This document shows positions 25,656 to 34,013 of a DNA stretch of 64,000 nucleotides, one piece after another; the first letter of the stretch is position 1, and each line of letters starts with the position of its first letter. Location of the stretch: positions 62,001 to 126,000 of the forward strand of contig DAIRVS010000001.1 in assembly GCA_036802685.1 (NCBI GenBank), read 5' to 3'. A program made the translations under genes and the position numbers. The notes under the pieces were generated by a model. It did no database searches, was not told the DNA's origin, and saw nothing but the letters and a program-made list of their open reading frames with translations. The DNA is from HGW-17 sp938004375. Its GTDB lineage: Bacteria; Myxococcota_A; Polyangia; HGW-17.

Positions 25656-26552
25656 TCACCTCTTTTCGGGGACGTCCTGGTCGAGCTCGCGCAGGATCCG
25701 CACCAACTGCTCGGCCGTGTTCTCGCCGACCCCCACGAGGGGGAGCCGCAGCTCGGCGGACGGAATCAGCCCCAGCCGGTGCAGGCAGGCCTTGGCCGGA
25801 GCCGGGCTCGTCTCGAGGAACAGGCCCTCGGCGAGGGGGAGCAGGCGGTGGGCCAGCTCCCGGGCCCGCGGGTGGTCGCCCGAGAGGGCCGCATGGATCG
25901 AGTCGGCGAACAGCCGTGGGACCACGTTGGCCACGACCGAGATGGCGCCGACGGCGCCCAGGGCAATCAATGGATAATTCAGTTTATCCTCGCCCGAGTA
26001 CAGGGCGAAGCCCGGCCGGGCCGAGCGCAGGATCCACTCGGCCTGGGAGACCGACCCCGAGGCCTCCTTGATGCCGACGATACCGGGGAGCTCCTGCAGG
26101 CGCAGCACGGTCTCGGGCAGCAGGTTGACCCCCGTGCGGCCGGGGACGTTGTAGAGCACGAGGGGCAGCTCGGCGGCCTCGGCGACGGCCCGGTAGTGGG
26201 CCAGGAGCCCTCCCTGGGTGGGCTTGTTGTAGTACGGGGTCACCACCAGCGCGCAGTCCGCGCCGAGCTGGTGGGCCAGCCGGGTGCGCTCGATGGTGCT
26301 CGCGGTGGCCTGGGTCCCGGTCCCGGCCATCACCGGCACCCGGTGCGCGACCCGCTCCACCACGAACGAGACGACCCTGGAATATTCATCTTGCGTCCAT
26401 GTCGCCGCCTCCCCGGTGGTCCCTGCCACCAAAATGGCGTCCGTGCCCGATGAGACGTGCCAGTCGATGAGGCGCTCCAGGGTCGGGAAATCGATGTCAC
26501 CGCCGGAGAACGGCGTGATGAGGGCCACGATGGAACCGGTGAGCTGCTGCAT
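25656..26552 (-). CDS. dapA: 4-hydroxy-tetrahydrodipicolinate synthase
   Basis: Class I aldolase of 298 residues that condenses pyruvate with aspartate semialdehyde in the lysine/DAP pathway. Visible family motifs: AGTTGEAA (substrate Thr pair), PYYNKPTQGG (Tyr), NVPGRTG (Arg) and GIKEASG carrying the Schiff-base Lys at about residue 160. Length is normal. ATG 26552 is preferred over 26570 because GAGGAG is eight bases upstream. It works with the dapL product at the left edge of the window. It is the first gene of a run that continues with two lipoproteins and a photolyase. Confidence 0.95.
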   Translation of the reverse strand: MQQLTGSIVALITPFSGGDIDFPTLERLIDWHVSSGTDAILVAGTTGEAATWTQDEYSRVVSFVVERVAHRVPVMAGTGTQATASTIERTRLAHQLGADCALVVTPYYNKPTQGGLLAHYRAVAEAAELPLVLYNVPGRTGVNLLPETVLRLQELPGIVGIKEASGSVSQAEWILRSARPGFALYSGEDKLNYPLIALGAVGAISVVANVVPRLFADSIHAALSGDHPRARELAHRLLPLAEGLFLETSPAPAKACLHRLGLIPSAELRLPLVGVGENTAEQLVRILRELDQDVPEKR

Positions 26553-26640
26553 GTCGTTCACTCCTCGCACCTCAATGTACTGGAAACGCCCGAAAAAGCA
26601 ACGACACCGTCGCGCGCGCCCGTCGCGCCCATCTATCAGC

Positions 26641-26668
26641 TTGTGTCAGCGGGGCTTTCTGCTATGCT
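26641..26668 (+). promoter_or_regulatory. Promoter giving a possible leaderless transcript
   Basis: TTGTGT (26641-26646) and TATGCT (26663-26668) are 16 bases apart. The -10 box ends only eight bases before the ATG at 26677, so the predicted transcript starts at or next to the start codon; no ribosome-binding site lies between. Confidence 0.5.
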
Positions 26669-26676
26669 CCGCCCCG

Positions 26677-27195
26677 ATGAACAAGTGGCTCACCGAGCCC
26701 CAGGTCCTGGGGCAGTACATGCTTCGCGTCTTCAACTCCGATGAGCAACCGGAGCGCCTGCTGCCGTTGCGCCAGAAACTGGGCGTCGCCGACGTCGAGG
26801 CCGGGCGCTGGTATCCCCAGGCGGTGTTGATTAAATATCTGCAGCAAGTTCTCAAGAACGACGGAGAGGACGTGCTGTTCTACACGGGCACCCGGCTCAT
26901 CGCCTCCACGGTGTTTCCTCCCAACGTGGCCACGTTCCAGGACGCCATCTCATCGATGGACCTGGGGTACACCATCGCCCACCGCTACCAGGTCGGGGCC
27001 ATGTTCGGTCTGCGCGCCTCGGGAGAGATGCAGTTGGACATCATTGCGGCCAACCCATATCCCTGTCCCTACGATTGGGGTATCCTCAATGCCATCATGA
27101 AAAAATGGGCGCCCGCCGCGCGCCTCTCCCACGACTTCAGCCAGGGCTGCCGCCTCGACGGGGAGACGGCCTGCCACTATCACCTGATTTTTTGA
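26677..27195 (+). CDS. Small cytoplasmic sensor-like protein (V4R/HNOB-like fold suspected)
   Basis: Unrecognised 172-residue protein with no signal peptide. The second half has the layout of V4R/heme-NO-binding-like sensor domains: GYTIAHRYQVGAMFG, a NPYPCPYDWG loop and a terminal G-C-x-x-D-G-x-x-x-C-x-Y motif (GCRLDGETACHYHLIF), where Cys and His could bind metal or a small molecule. This is a weak resemblance, not an alignment. ATG 26677 is the only start giving a compact protein. The kinase gene follows 15 bases later, suggesting that it feeds a signal into it. Confidence 0.55.
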   Translation: MNKWLTEPQVLGQYMLRVFNSDEQPERLLPLRQKLGVADVEAGRWYPQAVLIKYLQQVLKNDGEDVLFYTGTRLIASTVFPPNVATFQDAISSMDLGYTIAHRYQVGAMFGLRASGEMQLDIIAANPYPCPYDWGILNAIMKKWAPAARLSHDFSQGCRLDGETACHYHLIF

Positions 27196-27210
27196 GGAAA
27201 GCGATCCGGC

Positions 27211-28257
27211 ATGGCGACCCCTCCTGAACGCAAATGGATCGGACCCTTCCGCGTCCTTGGCCTGCTGGGCTCCGGCGCCACCGGTCACGTGTTCCTCGGC
27301 GAGGATCCCTCGCTGGACCGCAAAGTCGCGATCAAGATTCTGAAGTCAGACTTCAAATATGACTCCGAGCTGCGCAACCGATTTTTGCGCGAGGCCCGGA
27401 ACATGGCCAGGCTCTCCCACCCGGGGGTGGTCTCGGTGCACGCCGTCGGGGACGAGGAGGGGCTGCCTTACATGGTCATGGAGTACCTACAGGGCACCGA
27501 CCTGCTCACCACCCTCGAGCGGCAGGGCGCCCTGCCCTACTCCAAGGTCGTCTCAATCTTCATTGACGTCACGGAGGGACTGTGGAACGCCTACGCCGAG
27601 GGCATCGTCCACCGGGACGTGAAGCCCGCCAACATCTTCCTGGCCGCCGAGAGCCGCGCCAAGATCGGCGATTTCGGCCTGGCGCGGGCCCTCGAGCTCG
27701 ACGCCAACCTCACCGCCGACGGCGTCGTCATCGGCACGCCGGACTACCTGGCCCCCGAGGTCATCTCCGGCGTGAAGGCCACGGTGGAGTCCGACGTCTA
27801 CGCGCTGGGCTGCTCGATGTTCCACGCCCTGGCCGGACACCCGCCCTACCGCTTCCTCCACGAGGACATCACCGGCCAGGAGGTCCTCAGCCGCCACATC
27901 AAGGCGCCGGTCCCCATGCTGGACAACCGCCAGATCCCGCGGGCACTGCGCAAATTAATCTACGACATGATGAACAAGAAGCCCGGCGCGCGGCCCAGCT
28001 ACGACCGCATCCTGGACGCCCTGCGCCGCGCCATGCGGCCCAAGGACTACAACAGCCGTGCCATGCCGGCCTTCTCGCCGGGCCGCACGGCCGCCTCGTC
28101 GAAGACCGCCGCCACGCCCATCCTCGCCCCCGAGGGGACCGGCGGCGCCGGGCGCGCCGAAGAGGACGATCTCGAGCTCCCGGTCGCCTGGCTCCTGGCC
28201 CTGGGCGTCCTGGGCTCCGCAGCCATCCTCACCCTCGCGTATTTTTTGTTGCGTTGA
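27211..28257 (+). CDS. Ser/Thr protein kinase with C-terminal membrane anchor
   Basis: Hanks-type kinase of 348 residues. The domain (about 10-265) is complete: glycine loop GLLGSGATGHVF, VAIKILK lysine, IVHRDVKPAN, IGDFGLARA and the activation segment VIGTPDYLAPE. A variable juxtamembrane linker leads to one C-terminal membrane helix (WLLALGVLGSAAILTLAYFLL), leaving almost no extracytoplasmic domain, so it is probably controlled by a partner rather than by direct ligand binding. GAGGAAAG lies about ten bases before ATG 27211. The upstream small sensor-like protein is the obvious candidate partner. Confidence 0.9.
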   Translation: MATPPERKWIGPFRVLGLLGSGATGHVFLGEDPSLDRKVAIKILKSDFKYDSELRNRFLREARNMARLSHPGVVSVHAVGDEEGLPYMVMEYLQGTDLLTTLERQGALPYSKVVSIFIDVTEGLWNAYAEGIVHRDVKPANIFLAAESRAKIGDFGLARALELDANLTADGVVIGTPDYLAPEVISGVKATVESDVYALGCSMFHALAGHPPYRFLHEDITGQEVLSRHIKAPVPMLDNRQIPRALRKLIYDMMNKKPGARPSYDRILDALRRAMRPKDYNSRAMPAFSPGRTAASSKTAATPILAPEGTGGAGRAEEDDLELPVAWLLALGVLGSAAILTLAYFLLR

Positions 28258-28263
28258 TCGCGA

Positions 28264-31200
28264 TTATTGACCGCCGTCGATCGCCGTCGTGTCCGGGACG
28301 CGGACCGCGCTGCGGTAGACGAAGCGGTAGAGCACCGGCATCAAGTACAGGGCGACGAAGAACTCCATGATCAAGCCGCCGATGGCGCCCACGGCCATGG
28401 GCTGCAGCATCTCGTTCCCGCCGCCGAGGTTGAGCGCCAGCGGCAAAAAGCCCACGAGGGTGGACAGGGTGGTCATCACGCGGGGCCGCAGGCGCACGGC
28501 GGCCGCCTGGAGGATGGCATCGTCCGGGGTGATCCCGCCCTCTTTGCGCAGGTCCTCGGCGAAGGTGTAGATCAGCACGCCGTCGTTGATGGCGGCGGCC
28601 ACGACGATGAGCATGCCGATGAGCACCGTGGCCCCCACCGGGAAGGCGGTGAGCTTGAGAGCGAACAGCACGCCGACCAGGCACACCGGCAGGTTCAGCA
28701 GGATCAGCAGCGGCAGCTTCCAGTCGTTGAACTGCACGGCTAGCACGATGACCGCGAAGAACAGCGCGAACAGCAGGATCACCAGCATGTCCAGCTGCAT
28801 CTCCCGCATCATCTGCGCCTGCCCGGCGATGCGCCAGGAGACCCCCGGGGGCATGGGGACGTCGGCCATCAAATCCCTGACCTCGCGCTGGGCCTCGCTG
28901 ATGGTGAGCCCCAGGGTGTCCGCGGTGATCACCACCTGCTTGACCTGATCCTCGCGGTTGATCTCCACCGGCCCGGTGCCGGGGAGCACGCGGGCCACGT
29001 CCGCAAGCAGGATCTGGGCGCCGTCGCGCCGGGCCACCGGGAACTGCCGAAGATCCTCGGCGTTGCGCACGCGGGTCTCGGGGACGCTCACCCGCACGTC
29101 GAACTGCAGGCCGCGCTCCCGGAACGAGGTGGCCACGGCGCCGCCCAGGTAGGTCCGCAGGGTGGCGGCGATCTGGGCGACCGGGAGCCCGAGATCGGCG
29201 CACTTCTCGCGGTCCAGGTGGACCTGGTACTCGGGCTTGGTGAAGTCGAGGCTGAGCTGGACGTTGGTGAAGTCCGGGTGGCGGGTCAGCCGCTCCACCA
29301 TCTGGGCGGAGACCCGTTGCAGGACCTCGAGGTCGTCGCCGCGGATCTTGAGCTCCATGTCCGTGCTGCCCAGGTTCCGGATGCCGCGGATGCGCTGCTG
29401 GTTCACCATGGCGCGCACGCCCGGCCAGCGGAACCGGGCCAGCTTCTTCCGGAAGCCGGTCACCCACGCCATGGTGCCGATGCGCCCGCCCCCGGACCGC
29501 AACTGCAGCGTGATCTCGGCGTCGTGGGAGGACTCGACCATGAACGGCCCGCGGGCCATGCCGCCTGCGACCGTGAAGTACGAGACCACCCGGGGCTCGG
29601 CGGCCAGCATCTTCTCGACCTCGAGGGTCGCCTCGTTGAGCTCGGCGGCGGCGGTCCCCGGGTTCGCCCGGATGCGGATCGCTACGCGCCCGTCGTCGAT
29701 CTGTGGGAGGAACTCGCCCTCCAGGGCGACCCAGGTGTGGGCGCCGGCGAACAGCAGGCCGATGGCGACGAGCAGCCACGCCCAGCGCCAGCGCACGAAC
29801 CAGGCGGTGGAACGCGCGTAGGCCGCCGTGACGCGGGCGAACAACCGCTGGAAGAACCCGTCCCCGCACTCCGGCGCTCGCAGCAGGACGTCCGCCAGCA
29901 TCGGGGTGAGGGTGACGGCCACGCCCACGCTGATCACCACGATCGCGGAGATGACCAGTATCAGTTCCTTGAACAGCAGGCTGGTCAGGCCAGGCACGAA
30001 CAGAAACGGGAGGAACAGGGCAAGGTAGGAGAGGGTGCCGGCGGCGACGGCGGGCCCGACCTCGCCCACGGCGTCGGGGATCAGATCATGGGACGGCTCG
30101 TGGGGGGCCAGGGCGCGCCGCCGGGTGATGTTCTCCAGCACGACGATGGAGTTGTCCAGCAGCACGCCCAGCGCCACCACGAGGCCGCCCAGGGAGAAGA
30201 TGTTCAACGAGAAGCCGGCGAGCTTCATCACCCCGAAGTTGACCAGCAGGATGACCGGAATCGCCAGCAGCAGCACCAGCACATGGCGCAGGCTCCCCAG
30301 GAACAGGAAGATGGTGACCACGACGAGCACCGCCGCGCCCAGGGCGGAGGACGCCACGCCGTCGATGGCCTTCTCGATGTAGAGCGCCTGATCCTCGAGC
30401 ACCACGAGCTGCACGTCGGCCGGGAAGTCCGGCCGCAGCTCCTCCAGTTTGCGGGTCACATCCCTGGCGACCTTCACGGTGTTGGCCAGCGCCTGCTTGG
30501 TGACGTTGACCTTGATGGCGGGCTGGCCGTTGAGCCTGGAGTACAGGCGCACGTCCTCGGAAGCGTCCTGCACGTCGGCCACGTCGGCCACCGTGACCCG
30601 CGCGCCCGCCTCGTTGACCAGCACGACCCGGCGTAGGTCTGCGACGTCCTTCACCTCGCCCATCGTGCGCACGACCCAATGCCGGCGGCCTTCGATGATC
30701 CGCCCGGCGAACAACTCCACGTTCTCCTCGGCGATGCGCGCGGCGATCTCGGCCGGGGTGAGCCGGTACTTGATCAGGGCGTCGGGGCGCAGAAAGACGC
30801 GGATCTCGCGGCGCAGGCCGCCCACGATGTCGGTGCCGGCCACGCCGGGGACCGAGAGCAGCTGCTTCTGGAGATGATCCTCGGCCCAGGTGCGCAGCCG
30901 GGTGAGGTCCCACGCCTGGGAACTGATGGCGACCTGCAGGATCGGCAGCTGGCTGGGATCCATCTTGGCCACCAGGGGCGGCTCGATGTCCTCGGGCAGG
31001 CGGCGGTTCACGCGTCCGAGGGCGGCGGACGCGTCCATGAAAGCGACGTTCACGTCGCTGTCGTAGGAGAAGTTGAGCACCAGACGGTAGTTGCTCTCGG
31101 CGATGTTGGTCTCGATGGTGTCCACCCCGTCGACCGAGGCCATCTGGCGCTCCAGGGGGTCCGCGATGGACCGGTCGATCTCCTCGGGGGTGGCGCCCGG

Positions 31201-31353
31201 CCAGACCACCGAGACCCGGATCATGGGGTAGGTGATGTCCGGCAGGAAGTCCACCGGCATGGCGAGCAGGCTGACGACGCCCAGCACGAGCAAGCCGGAC
31301 AGGATCGCCAGGGCGGCGAACTTGCGGCGGAGGACGTGGGCGGTCAGGCGCAT
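28264..31353 (-). CDS. RND-family efflux pump (HAE1-like)
   Basis: Inner-membrane RND transporter of 1029 residues, full length with twelve predicted helices and two large periplasmic loops. N-terminus shows VDFLPDITYPMIRVSVVWPGA, and the TM4 proton-relay region reads ALGVLLDNSIVVLENI, where the usual D-D pair is D-N. The TM10 region AINDGVLIYTFAEDL has Asn where AcrB has the relay Lys. Both changes occur in other HAE1 subgroups, so proton coupling may differ but function is likely. It is the last gene of a run with the adaptor, the outer-membrane factor and a lipoprotein. Substrate not predictable. Confidence 0.9.
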   Translation of the reverse strand: MRLTAHVLRRKFAALAILSGLLVLGVVSLLAMPVDFLPDITYPMIRVSVVWPGATPEEIDRSIADPLERQMASVDGVDTIETNIAESNYRLVLNFSYDSDVNVAFMDASAALGRVNRRLPEDIEPPLVAKMDPSQLPILQVAISSQAWDLTRLRTWAEDHLQKQLLSVPGVAGTDIVGGLRREIRVFLRPDALIKYRLTPAEIAARIAEENVELFAGRIIEGRRHWVVRTMGEVKDVADLRRVVLVNEAGARVTVADVADVQDASEDVRLYSRLNGQPAIKVNVTKQALANTVKVARDVTRKLEELRPDFPADVQLVVLEDQALYIEKAIDGVASSALGAAVLVVVTIFLFLGSLRHVLVLLLAIPVILLVNFGVMKLAGFSLNIFSLGGLVVALGVLLDNSIVVLENITRRRALAPHEPSHDLIPDAVGEVGPAVAAGTLSYLALFLPFLFVPGLTSLLFKELILVISAIVVISVGVAVTLTPMLADVLLRAPECGDGFFQRLFARVTAAYARSTAWFVRWRWAWLLVAIGLLFAGAHTWVALEGEFLPQIDDGRVAIRIRANPGTAAAELNEATLEVEKMLAAEPRVVSYFTVAGGMARGPFMVESSHDAEITLQLRSGGGRIGTMAWVTGFRKKLARFRWPGVRAMVNQQRIRGIRNLGSTDMELKIRGDDLEVLQRVSAQMVERLTRHPDFTNVQLSLDFTKPEYQVHLDREKCADLGLPVAQIAATLRTYLGGAVATSFRERGLQFDVRVSVPETRVRNAEDLRQFPVARRDGAQILLADVARVLPGTGPVEINREDQVKQVVITADTLGLTISEAQREVRDLMADVPMPPGVSWRIAGQAQMMREMQLDMLVILLFALFFAVIVLAVQFNDWKLPLLILLNLPVCLVGVLFALKLTAFPVGATVLIGMLIVVAAAINDGVLIYTFAEDLRKEGGITPDDAILQAAAVRLRPRVMTTLSTLVGFLPLALNLGGGNEMLQPMAVGAIGGLIMEFFVALYLMPVLYRFVYRSAVRVPDTTAIDGGQ

Positions 31354-31360
31354 CCTCAGC

Positions 31361-32638
31361 TCATTCCTTCCCCGGCTTCATGGGCCCAGAACCGGCCTGA
31401 ACCCCCATCCCCGGGGCACCTCCGTTGGTCAGGACCTCCACGTCCTGCCCGTCCCGGTACTGGTCCGGGAGCTCGATGATCACCTCGCTTCCGGGCTCCA
31501 GGCCCTCGAGGACCTGCACCATCCCGGCGGCGACGTGCCCCACCTTCACGGGGGTGAGGCGGGTCTTCTTCTGCACCACCACGAAGACGCAGGGACCCCC
31601 GTTTCGGGTGAAGACCGCCGGCTCGGGCACCACGACCTGCGCGGCCAGCTCCTCGAACACCAGGCGTACCCGGGCGAACATGCCGGGGATCAGCCGCACG
31701 TCGGTGTGGAGCCGCGCCTCGACCCAGAGGACCCGGGTCCTCGGATCGAGGGTGGGGTGGACGCGCTCGACCACACCCTCGAGCTCGCGGCCCGGGTGGG
31801 CGTCCAGGGAGACGAGCACCTTCTGCTTCGTGTTCACCGCCGCCGCCTGGCTCTCGGGCACCGAGAAGCGCACGACCAACTGGCTCAGGTCCACGAGGTC
31901 CGCCAGGGGCGCCCGGGGCGAGGCGTTGTCCCCGGGGCGGGCGTACACCTTCGTGATCGTCCCGGAGAACGGCGCAACGACGCGGGTCTCCGCGTCCCGG
32001 CTGCGCGCAAGTTGGAGGCGGGCATGGGCCTCGAGCTCGGCCGCCTGGGACACGGCCAACTGGGTGCGCGTGGCCCCCTGCCGCCCGATCTTCAACTGGT
32101 TCTCCGCCGTCTCCAGCCGCGTCTTCGAGGACACGTACTCCAGCTCCGCCTTTTCGTAGACCTCCCGCGAGACCGACCCGGCCTCGTAGAGTTTCTTGGC
32201 GCGGTCGCGGTCCTTCGTCGCGAAGTCCAGCTTCTCGCGGGCGGCGACCACTTCCTGCTCGAACTTGCGAACCTCCTCGGGGCGGTAGCCGGCCTGCAGA
32301 TCCGCGTGGCGGGCCGCGGCGACGTAGTAGCCCTGACGCGCGATGTCGACCTCGCGCCGGTAGACCGCGCGATCGACGGTGAACACCTCGTCGGTCTCCC
32401 GGAGCTCGTCCCCCTCCCGCCAGAAGCAGCAGGAGATCAGCCCCTCCACGTTGGCCGACAGCGTCACCGCCCGGGGGGCATACACCTCACCGGTGAGGGC
32501 GAGCGCCCGCACGAAGGGGGCCCGCTGCACGGCGTGGGTGCGCACGGGCACCGGCGGCCGTCGCTTCCCGGTCGCCTTTTCCTGGCCGGAGCAGGCGAAC
32601 ATCCCTGCCAGAAGCCAGCAGCACAAGGTCAGTCTCAT
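31361..32638 (-). CDS. RND efflux periplasmic adaptor lipoprotein
   Basis: Membrane-fusion protein of 425 residues linking pump and outer-membrane channel. Lipobox near residue 16 (LLAGMFAC). The order is typical: beta-barrel/lipoyl half (VTLSANVEGLISCCFWREGDEL), a long alpha-helical hairpin (about 100-200), then the second lipoyl half (VVAPFSGTITKVYARPGDN) and barrel (VVPEPAVFTRNG). It begins one base after the outer-membrane factor stop and ends seven before the pump start. Confidence 0.9.
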   Translation of the reverse strand: MRLTLCCWLLAGMFACSGQEKATGKRRPPVPVRTHAVQRAPFVRALALTGEVYAPRAVTLSANVEGLISCCFWREGDELRETDEVFTVDRAVYRREVDIARQGYYVAAARHADLQAGYRPEEVRKFEQEVVAAREKLDFATKDRDRAKKLYEAGSVSREVYEKAELEYVSSKTRLETAENQLKIGRQGATRTQLAVSQAAELEAHARLQLARSRDAETRVVAPFSGTITKVYARPGDNASPRAPLADLVDLSQLVVRFSVPESQAAAVNTKQKVLVSLDAHPGRELEGVVERVHPTLDPRTRVLWVEARLHTDVRLIPGMFARVRLVFEELAAQVVVPEPAVFTRNGGPCVFVVVQKKTRLTPVKVGHVAAGMVQVLEGLEPGSEVIIELPDQYRDGQDVEVLTNGGAPGMGVQAGSGPMKPGKE

Positions 32639-32639
32639 T

Positions 32640-34010
32640 TCACAACTCTCCCGTCGCCAGGCGGTACTGCAGCCAGGCGATCCGCACCTCGGCGGACAGT
32701 TGGAGGACCCGCACCCGGGCGTCCAGGTAGGCGGCCTCGATGATCTGGAAATCCGTGAACGTGCTCTGCCCCAGCTCGACCTTCTTCTGCTCGAGCTCGA
32801 GGCTGGTCTTCGCCAGGATCAGGGCCTCCCCGGCGGTCCCGAGGCGGTCCCGGGCCGAGCGCAGGCAGGCCAGCGCCGTGCGGATCTCGAGCACGGCCGC
32901 GAGCTCGAGGGCGCGCAACTGCTCGACCTGCACCCGCAGGGCGGCGCGCTCCTGCTCCACCAGGTAATGCACGCGGCCGCCCTCGAACGGGGACCAGGCC
33001 AGCTCCAGGCCCACGTAGCCAGAGTTGCGCCAATGGCCGTCCTCGATGGGCCAGGCCGACAGATCCACGCGCTGCCCGAAGGATCCCGCCAGCGCCAACT
33101 GGGGCCACAGTTCGGCCTGCACGCCCAGGATCTTCGCCTGCTGGGAGGCCACGCGCAGGCGGGCGGCCTTCAGGTCCGGGCGCCGCGCCAGCAGGGCCTC
33201 GAAGTCCAGGCGTGCCTCGTCGGGGACGGCCCCCTCGGGAACCTCCGACGGCGGCTCGAGCTTCACCTCGACCGCGGCAGGCAGGCCGAGCAGGTGGAAC
33301 AACTGCAGCAGGGCGAGCTCGGCCAGGGACGCCTCCTCGCGGGCGCGGTCCAGGACCTCGGCGGCCCGCACCTGGACCCGGGTGACGTCCAGCAGCGAGG
33401 CCTTGTCCTGATCCCGCAGCGCCTTCACGCGGGCGGCCTCGGCCTCGAGAGCCTTCGCGGAGGACGTCAGCGCGTCGGCCACCGCCCGGCGCCAGACGGC
33501 CTGGTAATAGGCCACCGCCACCAACTGGGTCACCGTCCGCTCGACCTGCCGGGCGTCCAGGCGCGCGGCCTCGACGAGCTCCTGGGCCATGCGGACGCGC
33601 CACCAATCGCGGCCACCGGCGAACAGGTTCAGGGACACGGTGGCGTCCCAGGTGCCGAGCTCCTCGGCGGACACGCTGGTGGGGGTCGTCCCCGAGGCGC
33701 TCGGTGAGGCGACCCGCTGGGGATCCAGGTAGCGGGCGGCGCGCCCGGTCAACCTCACCTGGGGCAGCGCAGGGGCGACCTGCTGCATGCGAACGGCTTC
33801 GGCCTGCTGCGCGAGAAAGCGCGCGGCCAGTGCCTGGGGGTTGCCGGACCGCGCGAGGCGGATCGCGGCCTCGAGGGTGAGCGTAGCGCCGGGGCGGACG
33901 GTCTCCCGGGGACCCAGGGAGAAGCCCGCGGGCACGGGATCCGGGCCTCGCCAGGGCAAGGGCGAGCACCCCGAAACGACCAGCAGCAGGACCAGCAGGG
34001 CGCTGCGCAT
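32640..34010 (-). CDS. TolC-family outer-membrane factor lipoprotein
   Basis: Outer-membrane efflux channel of 456 residues. Lipobox VVSGC near residue 15. Two homologous halves of alternating beta strands and long helices, such as TLEAAIRLARSGNPQALAAR and VELGQSTFTDFQIIEAAYLDAR, match the TolC/OprM repeat. It completes a tripartite system with the following adaptor and pump, and its start is three bases after the Asp-box lipoprotein stop. Confidence 0.85.
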   Translation of the reverse strand: MRSALLVLLLVVSGCSPLPWRGPDPVPAGFSLGPRETVRPGATLTLEAAIRLARSGNPQALAARFLAQQAEAVRMQQVAPALPQVRLTGRAARYLDPQRVASPSASGTTPTSVSAEELGTWDATVSLNLFAGGRDWWRVRMAQELVEAARLDARQVERTVTQLVAVAYYQAVWRRAVADALTSSAKALEAEAARVKALRDQDKASLLDVTRVQVRAAEVLDRAREEASLAELALLQLFHLLGLPAAVEVKLEPPSEVPEGAVPDEARLDFEALLARRPDLKAARLRVASQQAKILGVQAELWPQLALAGSFGQRVDLSAWPIEDGHWRNSGYVGLELAWSPFEGGRVHYLVEQERAALRVQVEQLRALELAAVLEIRTALACLRSARDRLGTAGEALILAKTSLELEQKKVELGQSTFTDFQIIEAAYLDARVRVLQLSAEVRIAWLQYRLATGEL

Positions 34011-34013
34011 CGC

